A stretch of 64,000 nt of DNA from Strigops habroptila (GCF_004027225.2 NC_044301.2:18838598-18902597); one strand, 5' to 3'. Counted from the first letter of the stretch, positions 34,608 to 46,933 are shown. Notes: a model not told the origin generated them from the letters alone. Program-made: numbers and translations.

Positions 34608-36696
34608 GCTGGTCGATATTCAAGGATCACCTGCTACGTGCTCAGGAGTGTTGCATCCCGACTAGAAGAAAGTGCAGCAGGAGGGCCAGGAGACCTCCAT
34701 GGATGGACAAGGAGCTGCTGAGGAAACTTAGAGGGAAAAAAGAAGCTTATAGAAGGTGGAAGCGAGGACAGGAGGCCTGGGAAGAATATAGGAGCATTGC
34801 CCAGGAAGCTAGGAACCAGGTTAGGAAAGCTAAGGCCCAGCTAGAATTAAGTTTGGCAAGGGATGTGAAAGATAACAGGAAAGGTTTCTATAGATACGTA
34901 GCAAATAAAAGACAGACTAGGGACAATGTGGGCCCTCTCTGGAAGCTATCGAGAGAACTGGCTACCCTGGATTTGGAGAAGGCTGAGGTTCTTAATGACT
35001 TCTTTGCCTCTAGTCTTCACTAGCAAATGCTCCGACCACACCACCCAAGTCTTGGAAAGCAGATGCAGGGACTGTAAGAATGAAGACCTTAGGCCCACTG
35101 TAGGAGAGGATCAGGTTCGAGACCATCTTAAGAACCTGAATGTGCACAAGTCCATGGGACCTGATGAAATCCATCCACAGGTCCTGAAGGAGCTGGCGAA
35201 TGAAGTTGCTAAACCACTGTCCATCATATTTGAAAAATCCTGGCAGTCAGGTGAAGTTCCTGATGACTGGAAGAAGGGTAATATAACCCCCATTTTCAAG
35301 AAGGGAAAGGTGGAAGACTCAGGGAACTACAGACCAGTCAGCCTCACCTCTGTGCCTGGCAAAATCTTGGAACAGTTTCTCCTGGAAAACATGCTAAGGC
35401 ACATGAAAAACAACGAGGTGGTTGGTGACAGCCGACATGGCTTCACTAAGGGGAAATCCTGCCTGACCAATTTGGTGGCCTTCTATGATGGAGCCATGGA
35501 ACTGATGGACAGGGGCAGAGCAGTTGACGTCATCTACCTGGACTTGTGCAAAGCATTCGACACCGTCCTGCACGACATCCTTGTATCTAAATTGGAGAGA
35601 CATCAATTTGATGGATGGACCACTCAGTGGATAAAGAACTGGCTCGATGGCCGCACGCAAAGAGTTGTGGTAAATGGCTCGATGTCCAGTTGGAAACCTG
35701 TAACGAGTGGTGTCCCTCAGGGATCGGTGTTGGGACCGGTCCTGTTCAACATCTTTGTCGGCGACATGGACAGTGGGATTGAGTGCGCCCTCAGCAAGTT
35801 TGCTGACGACACCAAGCTGTGTGGTTCGGTTGATACGCTGGAGGGAAGGGATGCCATCCAGAGGGACCTTGACATGCTTGTGAGGTGGGCCGATGCCAAC
35901 CTTATGAAGTTTAACCAAGCCAAGTATAAGGCCCTACACCTGGGTGGGGGCAATCCCAGGCACAGCTACAGATTGGGCAGAGAAGAGATTCAGAGCAGTC
36001 CTGTAGAGAAGGACTTGGGGGTGTTGGTTGATGAGAAGCTTAACATGAGCTGGCAGTGTGCACTTGCAGCCCAGAAAGCCAACCGTATCCTGGGCTGCAT
36101 CAAAAGAAGCATGACCAGCAGGTCAAAGGAGGTGATCCTGCCCCTCTACTCTGCTCTTGTGAGACCTCACTTGGAGTACTGTGTACAGTTCAGGTGTCCT
36201 CAACATAAAAAGGACATGGAGCTGTTGGAGCGAGTCCAGAGGAGGGCCACGAGGATGATAAGGGGGCTGGAGCACCTCCCGTATGAAGACAGGCTGAGAG
36301 AGTTGGGGCTGTTCAGCCTGGAGAAGAGAAGGCTGCATGGAGACCTCATAGCAGCCTTCCAGTATCTGAAGGGGGCCTACAAGGATGCTGGGGAGGGACT
36401 CTTCCTTAGGGACTGTAGTGGTAGGACAAGGGGTAATGGCTTCAAACTTAAACAGGGGAAGTTTAGATTAGATATAAGGAGGAAGTTCTTTACAGTGAGG
36501 GTGGTGAAGCACTGGAATGGGTTGCCCAGGGAGGTTGTGGATGCTCCATCCCTGGCGGTGTTCAAGGCCAGGTTGGACAGAGCCTTGGGCCACATGGTTT
36601 AGTGCGAGGTGTCCCTGCCCATGGCAGGGGGGTCGGAACTAGATGATCTTAAGGTCCTTTCCAACCCTAACTATTCTATGATTCTATGATTCTATG
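34608..36696 (+). mobile_element. CR1 LINE, 5'-truncated, RT domain nearly intact
   Basis: Coding starts in the linker before RT (readable from about 34613 as [15 protein letters not shown]). The frame shifts once, near 35010, where an extra A follows GCCTCT, and then is open for over 500 codons to the TAG at 36600-36602. The RT shows the LINE landmarks [33 protein letters not shown] and FADDTKL. The 3' end has the short untranslated region with AACTAGATGATCTTAAGG and the ATTCTATG repeats (36671-36696). As usual for CR1 there is no poly(A) and no clear target duplication. The endonuclease domain is absent. Confidence 0.95.
34926..36602 (+). pseudogene. CR1 reverse transcriptase ORF
   Basis: A 558-codon frame whose biologically meaningful part begins just after the frameshift near 35010. 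The catalytic FADD is intact (about 35805), as are the palm motif with KAFDTV and the C-terminal region through [13 protein letters not shown]. Because the endonuclease is missing and one frameshift separates the linker from the RT, this copy cannot be autonomous. Confidence 0.9.
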
Positions 36697-37824
36697 TCTG
36701 AGCACCAGTCCTCTAGTGAAGCTGAGAAAACCTGAGATTCCTTTCAACTCCTCTAGCCGATGAGGAAAAACTGGCATCTCTTGTGTCTCTTTGCCTTCCC
36801 TGCTGTCGATATGGATGCTGCCTCTTTTCATTTCCCCAAGCGTCACCTTCTTCAAAGGACCCTTCAGCTGCAGTGATGAGAACACCAGTGCAAAGCAGGT
36901 GCCCTTTAGTCTCTGGATCCCAACTCCTGCATCATTTTTCCCTTTCCCGTGAGGTGTCTGAAAATGAGCAGATAGTTAATGATTTAGTTTCTGTGGTTTC
37001 AGGTCTCTCCTCTGGTTCCCAGGCTTCCAGAGAAGCACAAAATCCTGTGAGCAGGCAGTTCAGATCTAATTAGAAGCTTTTCAGCTCTCCCTGATGTCTG
37101 CCTGTGGTCTGCTTGATGCCATGTGCTCCGATGTATTGAGTGCTACGACGCTGCAGGAGTTGGATGTGAATACATCCAGAACTAGTTTCCCAAACACTGT
37201 CTAGTTTAGATAAACCATGCAGGAAGCCCAGAGAAGAAATGGCTTAGGTTGAGCTTAGCTTTGAGGCTCAAACACCTTGTCACTGGAGCAGGGGCAGCAG
37301 GTTGCAGCCAGACTGTTGAGGTTTGGAGCTGGCTGCACGTGCACATGAATGTTCAAAGCTGACCTTGGGCTGCTGCAGCCTTTCCACTATGGGCCATATC
37401 CTGCTTGCTTGTCTCCTTTGAGCAGCATCACTGCTTTATGAGACTGCTAGAGCTGATAAGGTGGTAAGAAATTACTGTGTGTGAGTGGAAATGGCCTTGT
37501 GCCATTCTGCCCAAGAGAGGACACACAATTGGAGCCAGACTGGGTTCACTTTCTGGTTTGGATCTTGTTGAAGCAGCTGCCTCCTCTAGGGGTCCTGCTC
37601 CCTCATCTGTACACGAGACTGTTTCCCTGTCCCCTGGGGGATGCTGGGGGTTCTAAACATGAAAAGCATCTGATGTACTTGGAGGAAAATCCTTCTAGAG
37701 GGGTAGAAACTAATAAAAATAGTAAATAGAGATGGATGCACTTTTGGGGTTGGAAATTCATCTGAAGGGGGAGGAGATCTATGGCCACTTCAGGTTATCT
37801 TTTCCTTGTCTCCTGTTTCTGTAG
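36697..37824. other. HYDIN intron, nothing recognised
   Basis: Unique-looking sequence between the CR1 tail and the next exon acceptor (CTGTTTCTGTAG). Confidence 0.5.
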
Positions 37825-37968
37825 CACCCCGGTGATGTCCTGACTCTTCAGTACAAGCCTCTGTCCTTAAAGAACATCTGCTCCCTGCCCCTCAGCGTGG
37901 TCCTGGCCTTAGAGCAGCCCTTCTCTATCTGCACTGTGGACCAGCAGCCTCTCCCTGCAGATGCTCAG
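37825..37968 (+). CDS. HYDIN: HYDIN exon 6 of window
   Basis: 48 open codons in phase 0, donor CAG|GTAAGC. HPGDVLTLQYKPLSLKN and SLPLSVVLALEQPFSIC are highly characteristic of HYDIN. Confidence 0.95.
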
Positions 37969-38750
37969 GTAAGCAGCCCTGGGCCTTCCTGCTGCTGGGC
38001 TTTAAAGAGGGAGGAATGTGGTGGTGTGTCTCTGTTGGGAGGTCCTCTAGCAGGGAAGTGTATTCTGTAGAGTCTGCAGTAGACTGGCCTGAGCTAAATC
38101 AGATTTGAAATGAGCTGCTGAAGGAAACAAAATGTCATCTGAATTGGGAAGATACATCCTGGCTCTAAGATATGAGGAGAAGGGAGCAGGCAACTAGGTC
38201 TGGGCAAGCTGTAGTAAAGGTGTCTCCTGGAAAGCATCCCAGCAGCCATCCTCAGATAACCTGGGGAGCAGCTTGCTCTCTTTGAGGGCAGCCCTGCCTT
38301 TGGGAAGGCTGAGGATGCTCATCCAGCTGCTGCCTGGCTCCTGCCCTGGTGTTGGTGGAAGGTGTTGGGCATGGACTCTGCAGGACACGTGGTGTTGTAG
38401 GTCCAGCCACTGTTTCTGTGCCCTGCCAGTGACCAGCCCCTGCATGGGTGAGACTGCAAAGCCACTGCACTTGTGCTGCAGGACTCCTCCAGAGTCAGGG
38501 CAAAGGCTCTGGATGCCACAGTGCTGCTTTGGTTGTGTTTAGCACACGGCCTCTGCAGGTCCAGAATTCAGGAGAACAATGTTGATTTCCCTCTTGTATT
38601 AGTGCAGAGAACAGAAACGTGAGCCTCAGATAGCTTCAGACCAAAGTGTGGTGCTTGCAGTCAGACATTCACTGTGAGGAAAATGAAGGATGAAGCAAGA
38701 AGCCCACATTGGGGTCACACTTTGAACATTTCCTCTTCATCTCCTTGCAG
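37969..38750. other. HYDIN intron (0.8 kb)
   Basis: No repeat or other feature seen; ends at the acceptor CTCCTTGCAG. Confidence 0.5.
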
Positions 38751-39063
38751 CCCATGAAGCTGAGGACAGGGGAGGAACTTCAACTCTGTGTCAGATTTAA
38801 CCCTGCTTATGAGGAGGATTTCTTGTCCAGGCAGCAGAGAAGGCTCTGAAGATAAAGTTCCTGGAGCATCCTCATGAGGAGCAGGTCACCGTTTGGGGAG
38901 AAGTCTACTTCCTGAATCTCTGTATCCAGACCACGGCCCTGGACTTTGGCTGCATCTTCAATGACACTGGGGATGTATGTTACATCGAGATGACCAACTG
39001 CAGCCCACTTGTTGTCCAGTACCACTGGTCATTCCTGACGGACAGCCAGGTGAACCCAGTGAG
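38751..39063 (+). pseudogene. HYDIN: HYDIN exon 7 of window, frameshifted
   Basis: Good splice sites (CTCCTTGCAG and GAG|GTATGT). The first part reads PMKLRTGEELQLCVRFNPAY and then meets TGA at 38847-38849. From about 38832 the family sequence continues in another frame (AAEKALKIKFLEHPHEEQ, then DFGCIFNDTGD and EMTNCSPLVVQYHW). One base therefore appears to be missing near 38825-38835. The site is not a long homopolymer, which makes a simple sequencing slip less likely, though not excluded. Confidence 0.88.
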
Positions 39064-41009
39064 GTATGTGCACCTTTCCCTCTCCTTGAAGCTCTTCTTC
39101 CTAGTGTCCTGTTTGTGCTTTGCAAAGACTGAGGCTGTTTGCCTGATCTGACAAATTGTTTTCAACCTTCCCTTGAGGAAATCACACCTCCCAGCTGTGC
39201 TCAGGCTAGATGCTCAGGGAATAGGTGATCTCCACCAGTTTGATTCTGGGAAAGAGACAACATTATCCAGCCAAGCTGGGACTATAAGACGCTACTAACA
39301 CTTTTCATGTATCCCATAACCTGGAGTCCTGCTTTATCTCTGGAGCTACAAAGCCACGCTTAGGCACTTGGACAAGATATAGAATGTGACCTCTTCTCCT
39401 TCCCTGCCAACCCCATCTGTTGTCATTTCATACTAGGATCCTACCCAGGCACTGCCACCAGAATGACATGCTGCTGATCCAGTCCCTTGCTCTGCTTTGC
39501 TCTAGCCCTGTACTGGTTCCTGGGGAAAGGAAAGCTGGTGTGGAAAGCTGCTTTCTCAGACCTTCGTGGCCTGAGGCAAACACCTCCTTGAAGTGAGTGT
39601 TCATCTGTTCAACTGCACGTCATATTCACAGAAGAGCTATTTAGTGTTTTATAGAGGAATGGCAGGTTCTGCTGTGGCTTTAGGTACAGCTGTAGATGTT
39701 GGTGGGAGCACTTGTCTGGATATCCCTGGGAAGCAGGACCATCCAGTGCTGGTCTGTGGTTTCCAAGCCCAAGAGCAATCTTGCAGTGGTGCTGAAGCAC
39801 ATCTAGAAACACATTTCTAGTGGTTCATCCTGCTGTGGCCTCTCCGCATAGTACAGAAGTCTGGTCTGGGCAGTTTTAATTACAGTAGCAAATAGTTTTT
39901 CCATAATGCCCTAGGAAACCAAGCAAAGTTCACCATGGGGCATTGAAGTGCTGCTATTGCAAACAATAGAGATCATCAATAAACAGTTGTGTTAAGGGAA
40001 TTGGGATTTGGCTCAGAGGAGGTGACCTATTGAGAACTGGAAATGAGCTATGGCCATGAGGAGGGCTTGGGGGAGAAGACCAGAGCACTGGGGTGGCCCA
40101 TTCTCAGCTGAGTCTTACCAAGTAACACCAAGTCTTTAGTGGGGCCCTTCTTGATGCACAGCACCTTCAAGAGCAGACCCTAAAATGCAGAGGCAAGTCT
40201 GAAAAAGCAGCTGGAGGGAGGTGAGCAGGGCTGTCAGCTCTGCTGGGAGGCCCCTGCCCTCTCCTGTAAATTAGATCAGGCTTTAATTGCAATCTAAAGG
40301 GAAAATCTAGTTTTGATGATAGAACAGTGCATATATTTTCTAATAGCAGAGAAACAAGCACATCACAGCAAAGCCTGTGTGGGATTAATTTTCTCTGGGG
40401 CCACAGGCCAGTGGCCTGTTTATCTTTACTCTTAGTTTTGATTAGAACCAATTTAGGTGTTCGGAAATGTGAATGTGAATCGGTTTTCAGCTGTTAATTG
40501 CCCTGTCTCTGCTTGAATTGGCTTTGCTGGCCTGAGCCTGCAGGTGCTTGTTCTGTGGTGGGTGCTGAACCACCCAACACCACTGCATGGTTGGCAGTTG
40601 AGGGTCCTGAGCACCTTGGCAGGACACAGCCTCTGCTCCAGAGGGTTTGCACAGCCCTTTGGCTGCTCCTTAGTGCTGTGGATGTGACGGGAACTCCTTT
40701 GCTGCTCTGTATGGTCATCAAGCAGTGCTGTGCCCTCTCTGGGTCCCTCAGCAGACACTATGTGATGCTCCATGCCAGAGCTGGAAATGAAGATGGTGTC
40801 CAAGCTATCAACACCTCAAATTATTCATTAGGAGACTGCAGAAGGGCAGTGTGTCAGAAGTTATTTCTGGTCCACACTAAGCACTGTTGGTATTCTAAAT
40901 TATCAGCTCAAACTAACTCAGTCTGACATCAAGGGAATCAAACATCAGGTCTTATGAAGGTGAAATCAATAGAATTTAACTTTCCCTACCTCTAAACTTG
41001 CTGGAGCTG
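39064..41009. other. HYDIN intron region where an exon is expected but not found
   Basis: The exon before leaves in phase 2 and the next one found (46817) enters in phase 0, so at least one coding exon should lie in 39064-46816. I could not recognise it here, nor in 41577-42149 or 42801-44475. The family sequence at this point is a poorly conserved charged linker, so it may be present but unrecognisable. Confidence 0.4.
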
Positions 41010-41576
41010 TGTCGTGGTTTGAGCCCAGCTGGTAACTCGGAACCACGCAGCCGCTCGCTCACTCTCCCCCTTCTTCCTCCCCCCACTCCCCGAGGGATGG
41101 GGAGGAGAATCAAAAGAATGTAACTCCCACGGGTTGAGATAAGAGCAGTCCAGTAACTAAGGTATAATACAAAACCACTACTGCTACCACCAGTGATAAT
41201 AACGATAAGGGAAATAACAAGGGGAGAGGATACAATTGCTCACCACCCGCCAACCGATACCGAGCCCAACCCGAGCAGTGATCTGGGCCTTCCGGGTAAC
41301 TCCTCCCGGTTTATATACTGGGCATGATGTGCTGTGGTATGGAATACCCCTTTGGCTAGTTTGGGTCAGGTGTCCTGTCTCTGCTTCCTCCCGGCTTCCC
41401 CTCCTCCCTGGCAAAGCATGAGACTGAGAAAGTCCTTGGTCGGAGTAAACATTACTTAGCAACAACTAAAAGCATCGGTGTTATCAGCGTTGTTCCCAGG
41501 CTGAAAGTTAAAAAACACAGCACTGCACCAGCTACTAAGAAGGAGAAAAATGACTGCTATAGCTGAACCCAGGACA
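41010..41576 (-). repeat. Solo LTR, short subtype, minus orientation
   Basis: 567 bp with TGTC and GACA ends, flanked by a perfect 5-bp duplication AGCTG (41005-41009 and 41577-41581). Its sequence is close to the proviral LTRs of copies 1 and 2, so it is a recent member reduced by LTR-LTR recombination. Confidence 0.95.
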
Positions 41577-42149
41577 AGCTGGTCATCAGAGACTCCCAGT
41601 GTCAATCACACACATTCATTTTGGCCAGGAGAGAAAAATGTTGTTTCTCTGCCTGGACAAGACTCTGTGTGCTTGCATCTTTTTCCTTCTAATTGTCCGA
41701 CCCATTCTTTCCTCCTTGCTCTTTGGTCACTGCTGCTACTTGGAGCAGAGCGATCATATGAGCAACACAATCCAACTGTTGCTGTGCTGTTGCACATGCC
41801 CAATGCACACCAACCTGTGCCTCTTCTCTGACTGCTGAGCCATAAATCTCTCATTGTTACTTTTCTTCTAGATCTACATGGTTAGAGACAGACTGAGAAT
41901 AGGCTCTCCTCACCCCTTGGACAGCTCAAAGCTGAGTTAAGCCTTTGCACCAAGGTGTTTTCTCCAGTGATGGAATGGATCTCCAGAATTGCCCAGCAGG
42001 AGATAGTAGATCTGGAGTCAAGTTCAAACATTTCATCATAGTTCTTACATTAGAAAGGGAGACAAATTACTCTTTCAAGAAGAAACCTTTAAGGGCAGTA
42101 TCTAGCTCCTCAGCTTTGTGTTTCCCATCAAAAGGAGACATTAAATACA
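41577..42149. other. No feature recognised
   Basis: Intron sequence between the solo LTR and a CR1 fragment. Confidence 0.4.
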
Positions 42150-42800
42150 AAGGACATTGGAGCGAGTCCAGAGGAGGCCAAGAAGGTGGTCAAAGGAGCA
42201 CCTCTGCTCTGGAGACAGGCTGAGAGAGCTGGGCTTGCTCAGCCTGGAGATGAGAAGGCTCCGGGGAGACCTTAGAGCAGCTTCCAGTGCCTAAAGAGGC
42301 TACAAGAAAGCTGGAGAGGGGCTTTTGACAAGGGCCTGTAGGGACAGGACAAGGGGGAATGGCTTTAACCTGACAGAGGGGAGATTGAGATGAGATCTTC
42401 TTCTTTAATTTTTGCTGGAGCTGGACCAAATCTGTCCCTAGCATTGCTTAAGCAAACATGGAGCTCTTCAACGTGAATAAGTCACAATTTTCCCTTTGTC
42501 TAGTATTTGATTGATTTAAATTGTGCATCCTTTAGACTGTCCTGGTCAGGAGCACAGGAACCATCCCCTGGATTGACTGTGTATGTGGTGCTAGTCCTGG
42601 TGCTACAAACTTTGCAGATGAGTGTGAAGAAAATGTCTTTGCTGCTAAGAGTGTAATGATTTATGATGGAAATTAGCAAGAAGTTCTTCCCTGTGAGGGT
42701 GGTGAGGCCCTGGCACAGGTTGCCCAGAGAAGCTGTGGCTGCCCCATCCCTGGCAGTGTTGAAGGCCAGGTTGGATGGGGTTTTGAGCAACCTGGTCACC
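42150..42800 (+). repeat. CR1 LINE fragment interrupted by about 270 bp
   Basis: 42150-42395 matches the CR1 3' coding region (GGAGCGAGTCCAGAGGAGG onwards). 42665-42800 resumes it (AGCAAGAAGTTCTTCCCTG onwards). Between them lies about 270 bases that are not CR1 and that I cannot classify. The CR1 parts are clearly more diverged than the long copy at 34608. Confidence 0.8.
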
Positions 42801-44475
42801 ACACTTGTCCCCAGCTGTCCAGCTGTCCCCAGTGTCATCTGGGCCAGGCCAACTGTCTGGTTGTTCTACATCCCTTCCTCAGGAGCTCGGTGGAGCCATT
42901 GGACCGTGAGCATGTTTCCTGGGAGTATGTCTCCTTGCTCTTGGTAAAGCTGCAGTAATTATGTTGTACTGTGTGAGTGACCTTTAATAGCAACTCAGCA
43001 GTGCTGTTAGCTCGCCTTTTACACAGGGTAAAAGCCATGCACAGCCTTAAATCTATGACTTCTGGTGGTCTGAGGAGCCCTGCTCCTTCTGGACAGGGAT
43101 GGATGGTGATGCTGGCAGACTTGGCAGTGTCTCGTTTAGTTTGGGCTGTGACCCTCTGGAGTATGTTAAACTGGAGCTGGGTTTGGTTTTTATTCTGTGT
43201 TCGTTATCGTTGCTGCTTTACCTTCTCCTGCCATGGGACGTTCCAGGCAGCCTGCATCGGTACAGGCCAGTGGAGACACCTTCTGGGGTTCAGCAGAAGA
43301 GGTCAAGATGAGCAGAGACGTTTCCTTCTAGGTGAGGGCTTCAGGACGTGCTCCATCATTTCGTCTCCTCCTTTTCCTTGCTCTGCTCCTGGCATTGTGG
43401 CAGGACAATGGTGCTGGCAGGCAGAGAGGGGACAGCCATGCTGTGAGCTTGTCCTCAGGTTTGTTTTTCCTGCAGGGCAGCTGCAAGCCCTGGAGCTCCA
43501 GGGCTTGTGAGGTCTCTGCATGCTGCCGTGGGTTGCAACAGGGCAGAGCCCAGCTATATGCTGGTCCTCATCTCCAGGATGCCTCAGCTCAGGCTTGAGC
43601 TGCTTTTTGGCTTCCTGTAGGGTGAAGCCGGCCCTCCAAGTGCCCCCAGTCCAGTCCCTACCATCTTGGGCTGTGTCCTGCTCATCCCTTTCACAAGCTT
43701 GTTGAGATCCAGCTTTGGTCTCCTGCAGCCTTTACCCTAAGCAGGGTGGGGAGCCTTCTGCTTGCCTGCCTGCTGCTCTGGGCTGGTTCTGCTCAACCAG
43801 TTATTTGGCTCCCTGCTGCTTCCTCATCCTTTTAACCCTTGCAGCCATCCCTTTCGTGTTTCCAAGCTCCCAGTGCTTGATCCTCTGGAGACACCTTAGA
43901 ATGGTGAACGTGCAGATCTCTGCCACGAAGCCGCCGGATCACATCTCTCCTCTGCTCCCAGTTACAGGAGTCAATGCAGTTGTCTCTTTGCAGAGCTGGG
44001 TTTTGAAGTAGCTGCAAGATTGTAATTGGTACTGATGACTTGAAATAGCATCTCCAAATTATAGCTGTTGGGGACTGTTTGACTTGGAACAAAGACTACA
44101 AATTGTATTTCCTGTTAGAGGTGCTCATCTGTTCAGAGGGACCTTTAGCCTTGAGTCTGATTTAAAAGCAGTCTTCTGATAGAGAATTAGGAGCTCACCT
44201 GATGCTTATAAATCACGTGGCTGATGTGCAAAGGAGAGGACATAATGGGTAGTTTTGCCACCTGTAAAATCCATGCAAGTCAGAATAGCTCCAGTAAAGT
44301 CAGTGGAGGCTTCTTCCAGGGCTATAACTTATCAGGAGAGGGAAGTGCTGCTGCCCAAGGATGATCTCCACATGGAACACAATTTCTACTTAAAAAAAAA
44401 AAGAAAATTCTCCCTCTCCTCTCAAAAGTGACATTTTTGAGTCAAATAAGTGGCTGTTAAAATTGCATATTAACT
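42801..44475. other. No exon or repeat recognised
   Basis: 1.7 kb of intron-like sequence. Long frames at 42977-43510 and 43715-44011 show no similarity. A short A-run lies at about 44392-44403. Confidence 0.4.
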
Positions 44476-44777
44476 TGTTGTGGTTTAAGCCCAGCCAGTA
44501 ACTCAGAACCACACAGCCACTCGCTCACTCCCCCCCTTCTTCCCCCCCACTCCCGGAGGGATGGGGAGGAGAATTGAAGGAATGTAAATCCCACAGGTTG
44601 AGATAAGAACAGTCCAGTAACTAAGATATAATACAAAACTACTGCTACTACCACCAATAAAAATAATGATAAGGGAAATAACAAGGGGAGAGAATATAAA
44701 AATAAAAGGGGAAAAGGAAAAGAAAACAATAAATACAAGTGATGCCCAATACAATTGCTCACCACCCACTGACCAAT
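44476..44777 (-). repeat. Inverted partial LTR, long subtype
   Basis: Contains the long-type block (about 44694-44752). It breaks at ACCACCCACTGACCAATA and is joined to the pol sequence for ATYRWARDRG. Confidence 0.8.
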
Positions 44778-45599
44778 ATGATGCAACATACAGATGGGCT
44801 CGTGATCGAGGGGTGGACTTAACAATGGACACTATTGCCCAGGTTATTCACGAATGTGAAACATGCTACAATTAAGCAAGCCAAGCAGTTAAAGCCTCTC
44901 TGGTATGGAGGACGATAGCTGAAGTACAAGTATGGGGAGGCCTGGCAGATTGACTATATCACACTCCCAGCAACCCGCCAAGGCAAGCGCTATGTGCTTA
45001 CCATGGTGGAAGCAACCACCGGATGGCTGGAAACATACGCTGTGCCCCACGCCACTGCCCGGAACACTATCCTGGGCCTTGAGAAACAAGTCTTGTGGCG
45101 ACACGGCACCCCAGAGAGAATTGAGTCAGACAATGGGACTCATTTCCGGAACAACCTTATAGACACTTGGGCCAAAGAGCATGGCATTGAGTGGGTATAT
45201 CACATCCCCTACCATGCACCAGCCTCTGGGAAAATCGAATGGTACAATGGGCTGTTAAAATCTACCCTGGGAGCAATGGGTGGTGGGACTTTCAAACACT
45301 GGGATACACATTTGCCAAAAGCCACCTGGTTGGTCAACACTAGGGGATCTGCCAACAGGGCTGGCCCAGCCCAATCAGAACTTTTATGTACCATAGAGGG
45401 GGCTAAAGTTCCTGTGGTGCACATAAAGAATTTGTTGGGGAAGACAGTCTGGGTTATTCCTGCTTCAGGTAAAGGCAAACCCACTTGTGGGATTGCTTTT
45501 GCTCAGGGACCTGGATATACTTGGTGGGTAATGTGGGAAGATAGGGAAGTCCAATGTGTACCTCAAGGGGATTTAATTTTGGTGGAAAACCACCTATGA
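44778..45599 (+). pseudogene. pol: Integrase fragment of pol
   Basis: Starts at the second half of the zinc-binding region (CETC retained, both upstream His lost). A short deletion after CETC shifts the frame and a TAG follows at GGR-stop-LKY. From 44994 the frame is open to the pol stop at 45597-45599, with ESDNGTHF and SGKIEWYNG, the second Asp and the Glu of the DDE triad. Confidence 0.85.
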
Positions 45600-46029
45600 A
45601 CTCAATTGTACGCTGTTGCCTGCTCTATAACACTTTTACAGCCCACCAGCTAGATATCTTCAGGTCGCCAGCAATTGACCCTGACTTCCCTCCGATCATC
45701 AACTCAACAAAGAATGAATTTTGAGGAAACCAGATGAGCTCAGCAGTGACCAGACGAGTTTGGCGGTGTCATCAGCAGGCAACAACCCAACACTACACGC
45801 CGTCCCTCCTGCCCTGAAAGACTATTACAAGAGATGGAGCCTGACATCATGGACTGGATGAATTCAGCAACTTTATAGGGATTGGTCCATGGACTAATGA
45901 ATGATATCTCTCTCTTTGTGTGTGGGTGTGGGGGTGTATATATATATATAAAAAAGACAAAAATGATGGTTTATTGAAAAATGTGGGATCTGAGCATGAC
46001 GTGAATGGTATGGAATAAGAGGTGGATAC
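45600..46029 (+). other. ERV 3' untranslated region (44476 remnant)
   Basis: Includes a TG/TA simple repeat at about 45920-45952 and the AATAAGAGGTGG-type polypurine tract before the LTR. Confidence 0.7.
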
Positions 46030-46581
46030 TGTCCTGGGTTCAACTATAGCAGTCATTTTTCTCCTTCTTAGTAGCTGGTGCAGTGCTGTGTTTTTGACTT
46101 TCAGCCTGGGAACAACGCTGATAACACCGATGCTTTTAGTTGTTGCTAAGGAATGTTTACTCTGACCAAGGACTTTCTCAGTCTCATGCTCTGCCAGTGA
46201 GGAGGGGAAGCCGGGAGGAAGCAGAGACAGGACACCTGACCCAAACTAGCCAAAGGGGTATTCCATACCACAGCACGTCATGCCCAGGATATAAACCAGG
46301 GGGAGTTACCCAGAAGGCCCAGATTGCTGCTCGGGTCAGGCTGGGTATCGGTCGGTGGGTGGTGAGCAATTGTATCCTCTCCTTATCGTTATTATCACTG
46401 GTGGTAGCAGTAGTGGTTTTGTATTATACCTTAGTTACTGGACTGCTCTTATCTCAACCCATGGGAGTTACATTCTTCCGATTCTCCTCCCCATTCCTCC
46501 AGGAGCGGGGAGAGGAAGAAGGGGGGGAGTGCGCGAGTAGCTGCGTGGTTCCGAGTTACCAGCCGTGCTTAAACCACGACA
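46030..46581 (+). repeat. 3' LTR of the 44476 remnant
   Basis: Starts TGTCCTGGGTTC and ends CCACGACA. It is the short subtype, in contrast to the long-subtype fragment at the left end, so the two ends may come from different elements. Confidence 0.88.
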
Positions 46582-46690
46582 CCATCAAATTGATGTCTCT
46601 CCATTTTAGAGACAAGGATGTCATGCAGGGTGGTGTTAAATGCTTTGCACAAGTCCAGGTAGATGATGTCAACAATCTTCAAGGTCCCCG
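46582..46690 (-). repeat. CR1 LINE fragment
   Basis: Reverse complement of the CR1 segment around 35520-35615 ([19 protein letters not shown]). It begins exactly at the LTR end, so the ERV or its rearrangement used CR1 sequence as its border. Confidence 0.8.
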
Positions 46691-46816
46691 TACTTGATTT
46701 GTGCCCAGATTCCATCTCAGCTGCTCCTGGCTTGATGAGGTAGTGAAGCCTGCAGCAGAGTGATCTCACTGAGACCAGCCAGCTGCTTGCTGCATCCCAT
46801 GGTGCTTATTTTCCAG

Positions 46817-46933
46817 CTGCTGCCATCCACTGCTGCAGAGCTGGAAGGTACTTGGGAGACTGGGAGCCTGATGCCGATCAAGGAATTGATGCTCTTCATG
46901 GAGACAGAGCCCCTTGCCTTGGGAGTGGAGGAG
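46817..46933 (+). CDS. HYDIN: HYDIN exon 8 of window
   Basis: Acceptor TTATTTTCCAG, donor GAG|GTAAGT, 39 open codons in phase 0. It ends LALGVEE, leading into VFDILPL of the next exon as expected for HYDIN. The earlier part (STAAELEGTWETGS) is less conserved. Confidence 0.8.

Larger units (their letters stand above)
44476..46581 (+). mobile_element. Rearranged ERV remnant with inverted left LTR piece (integrase type)
   Basis: The architecture is the same as the 13928 remnant: an LTR fragment in minus orientation (44476-44777) joins abruptly to the 3' half of pol in plus orientation, then the 3' untranslated region and a full plus-strand LTR. The right LTR abuts a minus-strand CR1 fragment. 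The flanks TAACT and CCATC do not match. Confidence 0.8.

Noticed and set aside
42977..43510. A 177-codon frame considered as the missing HYDIN exon.
   Set aside because: No HYDIN-like motif, and no consistent acceptor and donor in the required phases.
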